Assembly (NCBI GenBank): GCA_965232405.1
Contig: OZ246966.1
Coordinates: forward strand, 2,108,001 to 2,172,000
Direction of reading: 5' to 3'
Source: RCIO01 sp965232405
GTDB lineage: Bacteria; Pseudomonadota; Alphaproteobacteria; Rhizobiales; Rhizobiaceae
Length of the DNA: 64,000 bases
Part shown: piece after piece, positions 44,323-53,887 of the stretch
Numbering within the stretch: position 1 is the first letter of the stretch
How the letters are laid out: every line of letters starts with the position of its first letter
The notes under the pieces: generated by a model
What the model was told of the DNA's origin: nothing
The model's database searches: none
What the model saw: only the letters and a program-made list of their open reading frames with translations
Translations under genes and position numbers: made by a program

Positions 44323-45330
44323 ATGCGCATTTTCCACACTGCCCTATTCGCAACCAGCACCCTGCTGGCCGGCATTGCCGGCGCGGCCGCACAGGATGGC
44401 ACGCTCACGGTCTACACCTATGAAAGCTTCACGGCCGAATGGGGACCGGGCCCGAAGGTGAAGGAGAACTTCGAGGCGGAATGCGGCTGCACGCTCAACT
44501 TCGTGCCTGTCGCCGACGGTGTCGCCCTGCTCAATCGGCTCAAGCTGGAAGACGCGAGCACCGAAGCCGATGTCGTGCTCGGTCTCGACACGAACCTGAC
44601 GCATGAGGCGCAGCAAACAGGTCTGTTCGCGCCGCATGGCATTTCGCTCGACAATGTGGACGTGCCGGGCGGCTGGTCGGACGACACCTTCGTTCCCTTC
44701 GACTACGGCTATTTCGCCGTCGTCTACAATTCCGAAATCGTGACGGAGCCGCCGCAGAGCCTGAAGGAACTGGTCGAAGGCGGGGCGGAACCCAAGATCG
44801 CGATCCAGGATCCGCGCACCTCAACGCCGGGGCTCGGCCTGCTCCTGTGGATCAAGGCCGTTTATGGCGATGAGGCCGGGCAGGCATGGTCCAGCTTCCA
44901 GGACAGGGTCCTGACGGTCACGCCGGGCTGGAGCGAAGCCTATGGGCTGTTCACTTCCGGCGAGGCGCCGATGGTGCTGTCTTACACGACATCGCCCGCT
45001 TATCACCTGATCGCGGAGCGCGAAGAACGCTACAAGGCTGCCGAGTTCGAGGAAGGGCACTACATTCAGGTCGAGGTGGCCGGCATTACGACCAAGGGCG
45101 CGGACAATCCGCTTTCGGCGCAGTTTCTTGAGTTCATGACAGGCCCCGGTTTTCAGGACGTCATTCCGGAGACCAACTGGATGTTTCCGGCGGGCGCGAC
45201 GACAGAGCCGCTCAATCCTGTCTTTTCCGACATGATACGGCCGGACGAGCCGCTGATGATCGAGCCCGATGCGGTTGCGGAAAACCGCGACGCCTGGATC
45301 GACGAATGGCTTTCGGTGATGAGCCGCTAG
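44323..45330 (+). CDS. thiB: Thiamine ABC transporter substrate-binding protein
   Basis: Periplasmic binding protein for thiamine, 335 residues, with a Sec signal peptide of about 23 residues (MRIFHTALFATSTLLAGIAG then AAA-Q cut site). The mature chain starts with a TLTVYTYESF-type segment and has the Type 2 binding-protein pattern (ThiB: FDYGYFAVVYNS, WSEAYGLFTSGEAPMVLSY). First gene of the riboswitch-controlled thiBPQ operon. Confidence 0.93.
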   Translation: MRIFHTALFATSTLLAGIAGAAAQDGTLTVYTYESFTAEWGPGPKVKENFEAECGCTLNFVPVADGVALLNRLKLEDASTEADVVLGLDTNLTHEAQQTGLFAPHGISLDNVDVPGGWSDDTFVPFDYGYFAVVYNSEIVTEPPQSLKELVEGGAEPKIAIQDPRTSTPGLGLLLWIKAVYGDEAGQAWSSFQDRVLTVTPGWSEAYGLFTSGEAPMVLSYTTSPAYHLIAEREERYKAAEFEEGHYIQVEVAGITTKGADNPLSAQFLEFMTGPGFQDVIPETNWMFPAGATTEPLNPVFSDMIRPDEPLMIEPDAVAENRDAWIDEWLSVMSR

Positions 45331-45348
45331 GCCAGGCGTCTGAGTGAA

Positions 45349-46962
45349 ATGGCGTCGCTGACGACAGACACCCGCACCGCCTCCGGCGCCTTGGCGCTGG
45401 GGGCGGTCGGCTTTTTGATCGCCGGCGCACTCACAGGCCTGTTGTGGGAGGCGGGAGCAGACTGGTCGGGCGCAGCCTCCGCCTTCGACGGTTACCTTCT
45501 CCGCGTCGCCCGCTTCACACTTTGGCAGGCACTGCTCTCGACCGTGCTTTCCGTGATACCCGGCATTCTGGTAGCGCGGGCGCTGGCGCGGCAGGCGGAG
45601 TTTCCGGGCCGCGCGGCAATCGTGTGGTTGTTCGGCGTGCCGCTTGCCCTGCCGGCCATCGTGGTTGCGCTTGGCGTCCTGGCACTGCTCGGCCGCGCTG
45701 GCATGTTCGCAGACGCGCTGTCGGCGATTTCCGGCGAAGCGTGGTCGGGTGTCTATGGCCTGAGCGGCATCCTGGTCGCGCATGTCTTTTTCAACATGCC
45801 GCTGGCGGCGCGGCTTTTCCTTGAAGCGTTCAATGCGATCCCGGCCGACCACCGCCGGCTCGAAGCTCAACTTGGCATCAGGGCTTGGACTGCATTCCGG
45901 CTGATCGAGTGGCCGGCTATCCGAGCGGCCCTTCCCGGCGTGGCGATGCTGATCTTCATGTTGTGCGTCACCTCCTTCACGATCGTGCTGATCCTTGGCG
46001 GAGGGCCACGCGCCACGACGCTGGAGGTTGCGATCTATCAGGCGCTGCGCTTCGACTTCGATCCCGCGCGAGCCGTGACACTCACCTTCATCCAGCTATT
46101 GCTGACCGTTGTCGTGGTGATTGCAGCGGCGCGGCTGGGCGCCAGTCTGTCAGGCGAAGCCTTTGTTTCGGTCTCGTCGGGCAAGGGCGTGTCGGCCACC
46201 GGCATGGAGCGCGTTTTCAATGCGGCGGTGCTGCTGATCGGCTTCCTGTTCGTGGCCGGGCCAATGGCAGCGGTCGTTATCGCAGGGTTGCGGGCCGATC
46301 TTGCAAGGCTGGCTGGCGAAGCGAGCGTGCATGCGGCCGTCGCAACCAGTCTGATCCTCGCCCTGTGCGCGGCCGCTCTGTCGGTCATGCTTTCACTGGC
46401 GCTGGTTTCGACGCGGAAGACGCTGGAACTGCGTCGTGATGATGAGAGACCCGGTCTTTTCGAGCGAGCGACGGATCAGGGGGCGGCGCTGGTGCTTGTC
46501 ATTCCACCGATTGTCATCGGTGCTGGCTGGTTCATCCTGCTGCGTCACACCGGTTCGGTTTTCGCCGCAGCGCCTGTCATGGTCGTTGCCGTCAACGCTG
46601 TAATGGCCATGCCGTTTGCGATGCGGGCAATCCGACCGGCGCACGATTCCGCCAGTGCCCGGCACGAGCGGCTGTGCGCGCAACTCGACATTCGAGGCTG
46701 GTCGCGCTTGCGGCTGATTGACTGGCCGCCGCTAAGGCGGCCACTGGCGACAGCTTTTGCCTTCGCAATGGCGCTGTCTCTGGGCGATCTCGGCGTGATC
46801 GCGCTGTTCGGCAGCGAGGACGTGCAGACGCTGCCTTATCTGCTGTTACAGCGCATGGGAGCCTATCGCACCCAGGACGCGGCGGGACTGGCGCTGCTGC
46901 TCGGTATTCTGTGCTTCGCATTGATGATGATTGCCGACATGCTGTCGAGGAACGAGCGATGA
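45349..46962 (+). CDS. thiP: Thiamine ABC transporter permease
   Basis: Inner-membrane permease of 537 residues with two homologous halves (about 12 helices in all). EAA-like loops are LGIRAWTAFRLIEWPAIRAALPG in the first half and LDIRGWSRLRLIDWPPLRRPL in the second, both with the G-x-x-x-W/L spacing that contacts ThiQ. Forms the thiamine importer with ThiB and ThiQ. Starts 19 bp after thiB; its stop overlaps the thiQ ATG (ATGA). Confidence 0.93.
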   Translation: MASLTTDTRTASGALALGAVGFLIAGALTGLLWEAGADWSGAASAFDGYLLRVARFTLWQALLSTVLSVIPGILVARALARQAEFPGRAAIVWLFGVPLALPAIVVALGVLALLGRAGMFADALSAISGEAWSGVYGLSGILVAHVFFNMPLAARLFLEAFNAIPADHRRLEAQLGIRAWTAFRLIEWPAIRAALPGVAMLIFMLCVTSFTIVLILGGGPRATTLEVAIYQALRFDFDPARAVTLTFIQLLLTVVVVIAAARLGASLSGEAFVSVSSGKGVSATGMERVFNAAVLLIGFLFVAGPMAAVVIAGLRADLARLAGEASVHAAVATSLILALCAAALSVMLSLALVSTRKTLELRRDDERPGLFERATDQGAALVLVIPPIVIGAGWFILLRHTGSVFAAAPVMVVAVNAVMAMPFAMRAIRPAHDSASARHERLCAQLDIRGWSRLRLIDWPPLRRPLATAFAFAMALSLGDLGVIALFGSEDVQTLPYLLLQRMGAYRTQDAAGLALLLGILCFALMMIADMLSRNER

Positions 46963-47681
46963 GCGGCGCTGCCCTTCAATGCCACGGCGTGCGGTTCAGC
47001 CGCGCTGGAACCGAATTTGCCTTCGATTTTTCCGTGAATGCGTCCGATACCGTGGCAATCATGGGGCCGAGCGGATCAGGCAAGTCGACGCTTCTCGACC
47101 TGGTTGCCGGCTTCGAGCGGCCTCAGGCCGGATCGGTCCTGGTTGGCGGCGAAGACGTTACAGGCAGGCCGCCAGCCGCCCGACCCGTGTCGATGGTGTT
47201 TCAGGAAAACAATCTGTTCGGCCATCTCGACGTGTTCGCCAATGTCGCGCTTGGCCGCTCGGCCTCGATGAAACTGTCAGCCAGCGATGCAGATGATGTG
47301 CTGCAGGCAATTGAAAGGGTCGGTCTTGGAGGCAAGGACAAGAGGCTGCCGCGTTCGCTGTCGGGCGGAGAGCGCCAGCGTGTCGCGCTTGCGCGAGTGC
47401 TTGTGCGCAACCGGCCGGTGCTGCTGCTCGACGAGCCTTTTGCATCGCTCGGTCCGGCGCTGAGAGGCGACATGCTGGCGCTGGTGCGCGATCTGCACGC
47501 CGAGCGCGGCATGACTGTTCTGATGGCCACCCACCATCCCGACGACGCCGAAAAGCTGGCCGCTACGATGCTCTATCTGGAAGACGGGCGTATTGCCGAA
47601 CAGGGCCCGACGGCGACATTTTTCGGTCCGAATGGTCCAGCGGCGTTCCGGCGCTACATAGGCTCGGTTCCCGGCCGTTAA
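46959..47681 (+). CDS. thiQ: Thiamine ABC transporter ATP-binding protein
   Basis: ATPase of the thiamine importer, 240 residues. Walker A GPSGSGKSTLLDL, Q-loop VFQENNLF, signature LSGGERQRVALARVL and Walker B VLLLDEPFASLG are all intact. The start overlaps the thiP stop by four bases (ATGA), so translation is coupled, and the gene ends the operon. Confidence 0.95.
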   Translation: MSGAALQCHGVRFSRAGTEFAFDFSVNASDTVAIMGPSGSGKSTLLDLVAGFERPQAGSVLVGGEDVTGRPPAARPVSMVFQENNLFGHLDVFANVALGRSASMKLSASDADDVLQAIERVGLGGKDKRLPRSLSGGERQRVALARVLVRNRPVLLLDEPFASLGPALRGDMLALVRDLHAERGMTVLMATHHPDDAEKLAATMLYLEDGRIAEQGPTATFFGPNGPAAFRRYIGSVPGR

Positions 47682-47867
47682 CCCCGCTTTCGCCCGGATA
47701 GCGACACAATTGCGCGTCATTTCCGCAACGCGCCGCTGCTTTTGTTACCCAGGGACAGGGCAACAGGTAGCGCGCCGCCGTCACGCTGCTATATCGCACC
47801 GCGAACAGCCCGAAAGGATTCCATCCTGCCAATCGTCTCGCAGACCGGTCAGCACCGTGCCCCTTCG

Positions 47868-49340
47868 ATGCGCTCAGGAGCGGCGGCGATACGCATGGCA
47901 GCCGTGTTTGTGCCGATGCTGCTCGCTGCCTGCCAGGGCATCGATTTCGGCAAGGACAGTGCGTTCAGGCCCTCATCCAGTCCGGTCACGGTCGACACGG
48001 TCACCCGCAACGACCGGCTGGCCGGGCTGGCGCGCGAGCAGCATCCCCGCATTCTGGCGACCTATGGCGGCGAATATTCGAACCAGAAGCTGGAGCGCGC
48101 GGTCGCAAAGATCGTCGGGCGTCTGATCGCTGCCTCGGACGATCCGAACCAGGCCTATCGTGTCACCATCCTGAATTCGCCCAATGTCAACGCTTTCGCG
48201 CTGCCGGGCGGCTATCTCTATGTCACGCGCGGCCTTCTGGCGCTTGCAAACGATTCCGCCGAGCTGGCAGCCGTCATTTCGCATGAAATGGCACATGTGA
48301 CAGCCAATCACGGCATCCAGCGCCAGAAGAAGGAAGCCGAGGAAGTTCTGGCGGCCGAAGTCGTCAACGATGTCCTCGGCGGCAGCCCGAATGCGCAGGT
48401 AGCGCTGGTGCGCGGCAAGTTGCGACTGGCCCAGTTCTCACGCAATCAGGAACTGGAGGCCGATGCGATCGGTATCCGCTCAGCCGCAAAGGCTGGCTAC
48501 GACCCCTCCGCGGCGGCGCGCTTCCTGCAATCGATGGCGACCTATAGCGAGTTTCGCACGGTCAGCGGCGCCAGCGATTCCAGTCTCGACTTCCTGGCTT
48601 CGCACCCCAATGCGCCGCAGCGCATCGAGCTGGCACGCCGTCACGCCCGCCAGTTCGGCCCGCCGGGTGAAGAAGGTGTGCGGGATCGCGACTCGCTGCT
48701 GGCCGGCATTGACGGCATGCTGTTCGGCGACACTCCCGAAGAAGGCTATGTGCGCGGCCACACCTTCCTGCATCCGCGGCTCGGCGTATCCTTTTCAGTT
48801 CCCGAAGGTTTCGTGATCGACAATTCGGCCGCCGCGGTTACCGCCGCAGGCCCCGGCGACATGGCTGTGCGCTTTGACGGCGTGACGCTCAACCGCCGCA
48901 TCGGCCTGACCGACTATCTTCGTTCCGGCTGGGTGCAGGGGCTCGATCCGGGCAGTATCCGCGCCGACACGATCAATGGCAACGAGGCAGCGCGGGCGCG
49001 CGCCAGCGCCGACGGATGGCAATTCGACATTGCGGTGGTTCGGGCCGGCTCGCAGGTTTACCGGCTTCTGACCGCCGCGCCCGCCAACAGCCCGCGCCTG
49101 ACGCCTGTCGCCAATTCGGTGGCGGGGAGTTTCCGGGTGCTTTCCAAAGCCGAGCTCGATGCGCTCGAACCGCTGACAATCCGCGTCGTTACGGTGCGGC
49201 CGGGCCAGAATGTCGCCTCGTTGGCTGCGCAGATGTACGGTGTCGACCGCAAGGTCGAGCTGTTCCGGCTGCTCAACGGCCTTGGGCCTGGCGCGAGCGT
49301 TTCTGCCGGCGACAAGGTGAAGATCGTCACCGACCGCTAG
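47868..49340 (+). CDS. M48 family metallopeptidase lipoprotein with LysM-like C-terminus
   Basis: A 490-residue lipoprotein peptidase. A signal peptide ends in LLAAC with Cys22, placing the protein in the outer or inner membrane on the periplasmic side. The zinc motif HEMAH is at 139-143 and the third ligand glutamate lies in ELEAD near residue 187. A second, unassigned domain (about 270-430) and a short LysM-like C-terminus (VRPGQNVASLAAQMYG) follow. Resembles BepA/YfgC and Rhizobiales LysM-M48 proteins linked to envelope quality control. An ATG at 47895 is also possible as the start. Confidence 0.86.
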   Translation: MRSGAAAIRMAAVFVPMLLAACQGIDFGKDSAFRPSSSPVTVDTVTRNDRLAGLAREQHPRILATYGGEYSNQKLERAVAKIVGRLIAASDDPNQAYRVTILNSPNVNAFALPGGYLYVTRGLLALANDSAELAAVISHEMAHVTANHGIQRQKKEAEEVLAAEVVNDVLGGSPNAQVALVRGKLRLAQFSRNQELEADAIGIRSAAKAGYDPSAAARFLQSMATYSEFRTVSGASDSSLDFLASHPNAPQRIELARRHARQFGPPGEEGVRDRDSLLAGIDGMLFGDTPEEGYVRGHTFLHPRLGVSFSVPEGFVIDNSAAAVTAAGPGDMAVRFDGVTLNRRIGLTDYLRSGWVQGLDPGSIRADTINGNEAARARASADGWQFDIAVVRAGSQVYRLLTAAPANSPRLTPVANSVAGSFRVLSKAELDALEPLTIRVVTVRPGQNVASLAAQMYGVDRKVELFRLLNGLGPGASVSAGDKVKIVTDR

Positions 49341-49349
49341 AACGGCATC

Positions 49350-50210
49350 CTATGCTGCCGGCGTACCAAGCTGCGGATGGGATTTCTGCAGCGCGTCGCG
49401 CAATTTCTCCAGCGCACGGCTTTCGATCTGGCGCACACGCTCCTTGGAGATTCCGAGTTTTGCGCCGAGCGATTCCAGCGTCGCCCCACTTTCTCGCAAC
49501 CGCCTTTCGCGAATGATGCGCAATTCACGCTCGTTGAGCGCGCCAAGCGCAGTGTTCAGCCAGTTCGTGCGGCGCTCATTGTCTATCACGTCTTCAGCCA
49601 GCTCGTCGGGCAGCGGATCGTCGGACACGAGAAAGTCCTGCCGGTCTGAACTGCCATCCTCGTCGGTCAGAGGAGCGTTCAGCGAGGCGTCGGGACCCGA
49701 AAGTCTGGAATCCATCAGCTCGACGTCCCTGGATGAAACGCCCAGCGTGTCGGAGATCTTCCGGTATAGGTCACCTGATGTCAGCATCTCGCCGCCGACC
49801 GAAAGGCGCGCGCGCAGGCGCCTCAGGTTGAAGAACAGGGCTTTCTGCGTGGAACTGGTGCCGCCGCGCACGATGGACCAGTTACGCAAAATGTAATCCT
49901 GGATTGAGGCGCGTATCCACCAGGTCGCATAGGTGGAGAAGCGGACTTCCCGGTCCGGATCGAAACGTGCGGCTGCTTCGAGCAGGCCGACATGGCCCTC
50001 CTGCACCATATCGCTCATTGGCAGACCGAAACCACGGAACTTTGCGGCCATCGCGATCACAAGGCGCAAATGGGCCATCGTGATGCGGTGCAGCGCATCC
50101 TGGTCGCGCTGTTCCTTCCAACGCTTGGCGAGTTCGTGTTCTTCCTCGCGTTCCAGATACGGCGCCTTCATGGCGCTGCGGATCAAGGCGCTTCTGGGTG
50201 GCTCTTGCAT
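49350..50210 (-). CDS. rpoH: RNA polymerase sigma factor, RpoH2-type heat-shock sigma
   Basis: A 286-residue sigma-32-family factor. Region 2 has DMVQEGHVGLLEAAARFDP and FSTYATWWIRASIQDYIL; the diagnostic RpoH box lies at 122-133 (QKALFFNLRRLR); region 4.2 HTH is LESLGAKLGISKERVRQIE near the C-terminus. Most rhizobia have two RpoH proteins; length and location beside ispG suggest RpoH2, the general-stress copy, but this is inferred. ATG 50210 follows GGGAGAG; the divergent ispG start is 175 bp away. Confidence 0.88.
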   Translation of the reverse strand: MQEPPRSALIRSAMKAPYLEREEEHELAKRWKEQRDQDALHRITMAHLRLVIAMAAKFRGFGLPMSDMVQEGHVGLLEAAARFDPDREVRFSTYATWWIRASIQDYILRNWSIVRGGTSSTQKALFFNLRRLRARLSVGGEMLTSGDLYRKISDTLGVSSRDVELMDSRLSGPDASLNAPLTDEDGSSDRQDFLVSDDPLPDELAEDVIDNERRTNWLNTALGALNERELRIIRERRLRESGATLESLGAKLGISKERVRQIESRALEKLRDALQKSHPQLGTPAA

Positions 50211-50385
50211 GGCGGCTCTCCCATGTTCTGCCCAGTTTCGGCCTGAGTGTGGGGTCGCAGATGGGCAATCCCAAGGCGGATCAAGGGCAATTACGCAATC
50301 GTGAACGCGGCGCACCGCCCATTGACATCGGCTGGTGGCTTCGCCACCTGAACAGCAACGAAAAAACCTCCGGAAAGGTTTCGGC

Positions 50386-51639
50386 ATGACCGGATATTCT
50401 GGCGCGCCCCTCGAACGCCGCGCCTCGGTTGCGGTTCCCGTTGGCGGGGTCGTGGTGGGTGGTGATGCGCCAGTCGTCGTTCAGTCGATGACCAACACCG
50501 ATACGGCGGATATCGATTCCACTGTCGCGCAGGTGGCCGCGCTGCATCGCGCCGGCTCTGAACTGGTGCGGATTACCGTCGATCGCGACGAGAGTGCGGC
50601 CGCCGTACCGAAAATCCGCGACAGGCTTGCCCGGCTCGGCATCGACGTGCCGCTGATCGGCGACTTTCACTATATCGGCCACAAGCTTCTGGCCGATCAT
50701 CCGGCTTGTGCTGAGGCGCTGGCGAAATATCGCATCAATCCCGGCAATGTCGGCTTTCGTGAGAAGAAGGATCGCCAGTTCGCTGCAATCATCGAAACGG
50801 CAATCAAACATGACAAGCCGGTGCGCATCGGCGTCAATTGGGGTTCGCTCGACCAGGAACTCCTGACCAGGCTGATGGACGACAATCAGGCCAACGGATC
50901 ACCGTTGACGGCCGATGAGGTGACGCGCGAGGCGATCGTGCAATCAGCTCTGCTTTCAGCCGAACTTGCCGAAGAGATCGGCCTGCCCAGAAGCCGTATC
51001 ATCCTGTCTGCGAAGGTCAGCCGGGTGCAGGATCTGGTCGCCGTCTATGCCGAACTCGCCCGCCGTTCCGACCATGCGCTGCATCTGGGTCTCACCGAAG
51101 CCGGCATGGGTACCAAGGGCATTGTCGCCTCGTCGGCCTCGCTCGGTATCCTTCTGCAACTGGGTATTGGCGACACGATCCGCATTTCGCTGACGCCTGA
51201 ACCCGGTGGCGACCGCACTCGCGAGGTGCAGGTGGCGCAGGAATTGTTGCAGACGATGGGGTTTCGCCAGTTCATGCCGGTCGTGGCAGCCTGCCCGGGC
51301 TGTGGCCGCACAACCTCGACCGTGTTTCTGGAACTTGCGGAGAAAATACAGACCGACCTGAAAGCCAACATGCCGGTCTGGCGCGAGAAATATCCGGGTG
51401 TCGAAGAACTCAAGGTCGCGGTGATGGGCTGCATCGTCAACGGGCCGGGCGAATCCAAACATGCCGATATCGGCATATCGCTACCCGGCACCGGCGAAAC
51501 ACCGGCCGCGCCTGTCTTCATCGACGGCCGCAAGGCGGCAACGCTTCGCGGTGAGGGCATCGCTGCGGAATTTCAGGAGATGGTGGCCGACTATATCGAA
51601 AACAGGTTCGGCGCCGGCGGTCAGGCCGCGGCGGAGTAG
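50386..51639 (+). CDS. ispG: 4-hydroxy-3-methylbut-2-enyl-diphosphate synthase
   Basis: Iron-sulfur enzyme of the MEP isoprenoid pathway, converting MEcPP to HMBPP with flavodoxin. 417 residues from ATG 50386 (GGAAAGG upstream). The N-terminal TIM-barrel carries VVVQSMTNTDTADIDSTV; the 4Fe-4S ligands lie in CPGCGR and the third Cys in VMGCIVNGPGE. The polyprenyl synthetase gene, which uses the pathway product, is convergent just downstream. Confidence 0.96.
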   Translation: MTGYSGAPLERRASVAVPVGGVVVGGDAPVVVQSMTNTDTADIDSTVAQVAALHRAGSELVRITVDRDESAAAVPKIRDRLARLGIDVPLIGDFHYIGHKLLADHPACAEALAKYRINPGNVGFREKKDRQFAAIIETAIKHDKPVRIGVNWGSLDQELLTRLMDDNQANGSPLTADEVTREAIVQSALLSAELAEEIGLPRSRIILSAKVSRVQDLVAVYAELARRSDHALHLGLTEAGMGTKGIVASSASLGILLQLGIGDTIRISLTPEPGGDRTREVQVAQELLQTMGFRQFMPVVAACPGCGRTTSTVFLELAEKIQTDLKANMPVWREKYPGVEELKVAVMGCIVNGPGESKHADIGISLPGTGETPAAPVFIDGRKAATLRGEGIAAEFQEMVADYIENRFGAGGQAAAE

Positions 51640-51648
51640 GCGCGCGAT

Positions 51649-52590
51649 CTAGTTCTGCCTTGAGGCGACAAAGCGCGCGGCTTCGACCAGCATCGCCGCG
51701 TTTTCACCATAGGGAGCAAGCAGGCTGGTGGCTTGGTCGACAAGACCTTGCAGCTGTTTGCGTGCCCAATCCGGTCCGTGAAGGCTGACCAGTGTCGCCT
51801 TGCCGGCGGCCGCGTCCTTGTCGGTCGCCTTGCCCATAACATCCGAGGTCGAAGTCAGGTCGAGCAGATCGTCGGCCAACTGAAACGCCAGACCGATCGC
51901 GGACCCGAACTCCGCCATCCGTTCGCGGTCGGCCTCCGAGGCGCTGGCGATAACCGGCCCGGCCTCGCAGGCAAAACGTATCAACGCTCCGGTCTTCATG
52001 GCCTGCAGGCGGATGATGCCTTCTTCGTCTGGCGCTTCGGTGGCAGCCTGAAGGTCAAGCATCTGACCGCCGGCCATGCCGCCCAGCCCCGCCGCGCGGG
52101 CCAGCATGGAAACGAGCGTGATGCGGGCCTTCGCCGAGAGCACGGTTTCTGTATCGGCAATGATATCAAACGAATAGGTGAGCAGGCTGTCGCCGGCCAG
52201 GATGGCCGTTGCCTCGTCATAGGCTCTGTGCACCGTCGGCTGGCCACGCCGCATGTCGTCATCGTCCATGGCCGGCAAATCGTCATGGATCAGCGAATAA
52301 CAGTGCACGCATTCAAGTGCTGCCGCGATGCGGAGCGCCGGAGCCGGTTTGGCGCCGAACAGTGCAGCACTTTCGATCAGCAGAAACGGGCGCAGCCTCT
52401 TGCCGCCATTGAGTGCGCCGTGCCGGATGGCCGCCAACAGCCTCTCGGGTCTGCCAATTTCGCCGCCAAGCGGGCGGGAATCCAGCAGCTTTTCGAGCAG
52501 CCGTTCCGTTTCAGCCGCGCGCGCGGCAAGTCTGGAGGTGAAAGCGTCATCCATCAGCGGGGCAATGCAGGCAAAAGGGTCGATGGTCAA
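51649..52590 (-). CDS. ispA: Polyprenyl (farnesyl/geranylgeranyl) diphosphate synthase
   Basis: Short-chain trans-prenyl transferase, 313 residues. The first aspartate-rich motif is DDLPAMDDDDMRRG, the second is FQLADDLLDLTST. ALNGGKRLRPFLL is the Gly-Lys region. Chain length, probably farnesyl or geranylgeranyl, is not fixed by sequence alone. The start codon given is TTG at 52590 with no good ribosome-binding site; ATG 52554 is an alternative giving 301 residues. Confidence 0.88.
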   Translation of the reverse strand: MTIDPFACIAPLMDDAFTSRLAARAAETERLLEKLLDSRPLGGEIGRPERLLAAIRHGALNGGKRLRPFLLIESAALFGAKPAPALRIAAALECVHCYSLIHDDLPAMDDDDMRRGQPTVHRAYDEATAILAGDSLLTYSFDIIADTETVLSAKARITLVSMLARAAGLGGMAGGQMLDLQAATEAPDEEGIIRLQAMKTGALIRFACEAGPVIASASEADRERMAEFGSAIGLAFQLADDLLDLTSTSDVMGKATDKDAAAGKATLVSLHGPDWARKQLQGLVDQATSLLAPYGENAAMLVEAARFVASRQN

Positions 52591-52662
52591 GTTGCGGAAC
52601 AGCGCGACATTGCGCGCTCATTCGGTCGCGGTTATGCGGATGCGGCAGTAAAGGAGCAGTTC

Positions 52663-53415
52663 TTGCCGGAAGCTACCAAAGCAACGGGGAAAAAGCGCGG
52701 CGGGCGCAAGCAGCGCAAGCGCGCTGCGAAATCGCGTAGTCTGTGGAACCGCTGGATCAGGCGCCTGCTCGTTGTCGCGCTCATCGTCGTGATGCTCCCG
52801 GTTGCGCTCACGCCGCTCTACATTGCTCCCGCAGTGCATCCCGTGTCGATGCTGATGCTGGGCGATCTGTTAACGCTCAAGGGCTACCGGCGCGACTGGG
52901 TGGCGCTGGATGAAATGGGGGATGCGCTGCCGCATTCGGTCATCATGTCGGAAGACGGCCAGTTCTGCGCCCATCGCGGTGTCGACTGGGGCGCGGTGAG
53001 CACCGTGGTTGAAGACGCGCTGGCCGGCGAGGGCCTGCGCGGTGCTTCGACCATACCGATGCAGACGGTGAAGAACCTGTTCCTTTGGCACGGCCGCTCC
53101 TACGTGCGCAAAGCACTGGAGGTGCCGCTGGCGCTCTATTTCGACCTCCTGGTGTCGAAGAAGCGCACATTGGAAATCTATCTGAACATCGCGGAATGGG
53201 GACCGAACATCTACGGCGCAGAGGCGGCGGCGCAGCACTATTTCGGGCGTTCGGCCAAATCCCTGACACGACGGCAGGCGGCACTTCTGGCGGTCACACT
53301 GCCGAACCCTGCCGCGCGCGACCCGGCGCATCCGGGGCCGGGTCTCAACCGGTTGGCGGCCGTCGTGGAACGACGCGCAGTGCAGGCCGGCGATTACGTT
53401 ACCTGCTTGCGGTGA
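52663..53415 (+). CDS. mtgA: Monofunctional biosynthetic peptidoglycan transglycosylase
   Basis: Glycosyltransferase family 51 enzyme polymerising lipid II without a transpeptidase domain. A basic N-terminus (KKRGGRKQRKRAAK) precedes one membrane helix at about 33-53, and the catalytic Glu97 is in SEDGQFCAHRGVDWG. The second motif NLFLWHGRSYVRKALE and KRTLEIYLNIAEWG follow. The start is TTG 52663: AGGAG lies just upstream, and no ATG in frame occurs within 300 bases. 250 residues. Confidence 0.92.
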   Translation: MPEATKATGKKRGGRKQRKRAAKSRSLWNRWIRRLLVVALIVVMLPVALTPLYIAPAVHPVSMLMLGDLLTLKGYRRDWVALDEMGDALPHSVIMSEDGQFCAHRGVDWGAVSTVVEDALAGEGLRGASTIPMQTVKNLFLWHGRSYVRKALEVPLALYFDLLVSKKRTLEIYLNIAEWGPNIYGAEAAAQHYFGRSAKSLTRRQAALLAVTLPNPAARDPAHPGPGLNRLAAVVERRAVQAGDYVTCLR

Positions 53416-53567
53416 AGCCGCTGCGCGGGCTGCAAATTTCTTTGCCGCCCCCGCTGGCCAAAAGCGGGTTTGGCGTGTATAGGCACGCGACTTTCAAGGA
53501 ATTGTGCCCGCGAATGGCCGGATTTCCCGGATGCGCGGGCTTTTGACTGACAGATGGAGCTGGTTCC

Positions 53568-53750
53568 GTGGCTGTACCGAAGAGAAAAACGACGCCGTCG
53601 AAGCGTGGCATGCGCCGCTCGGCCGACGCGCTGAAGGCCCCGACCTATGTCGAGGACAAGAATTCCGGCGAAATGCGCCGCCCGCATCACATCGACCTGA
53701 AGACCGGCATGTATCGCGGCCGTCAGGTGCTGGAGCCGAAGGAAGGCTAA
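53568..53750 (+). CDS. rpmF: 50S ribosomal protein L32
   Basis: Basic 60-residue ribosomal protein (MAVPKRKTTPSKRGMRRSAD). The C-terminal half, PHHIDLKTGMYRGRQVLEPKEG type, is rhizobial L32 without the zinc-binding Cys seen in some bacteria. GTG start at 53568 with GGAG nine bases upstream. A terminator follows 29 bp after its stop. Confidence 0.95.
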   Translation: MAVPKRKTTPSKRGMRRSADALKAPTYVEDKNSGEMRRPHHIDLKTGMYRGRQVLEPKEG

Positions 53751-53778
53751 ACGCTTTCCCGATGCACGATTGAACAAG

Positions 53779-53809
53779 AGGCCGGCCGACAAGCCGGCCT
53801 TTTTGTTTG
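53779..53809 (+). terminator. Rho-independent terminator after rpmF
   Basis: AGGCCGGC (53779-53786) pairs with GCCGGCCT (53793-53800) around a 6-base loop, followed by a T-rich run (TTTTGTTTG). Strong 8-bp GC stem; ends rpmF transcription. Confidence 0.9.
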
Positions 53810-53887
53810 TGCCGGGCTCTGCGGCCTTGACGCAGCGGCGGCCTACCGGTCTTAACTTTCCGCACTCGCGAACCGGAGACCGGAAAC

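Noticed and set aside
51733..52662. Long open stretch ahead of mtgA
   Set aside because: It is antisense to the polyprenyl synthetase and shows no family signal; only the part after the TTG at 52663 matches MtgA.
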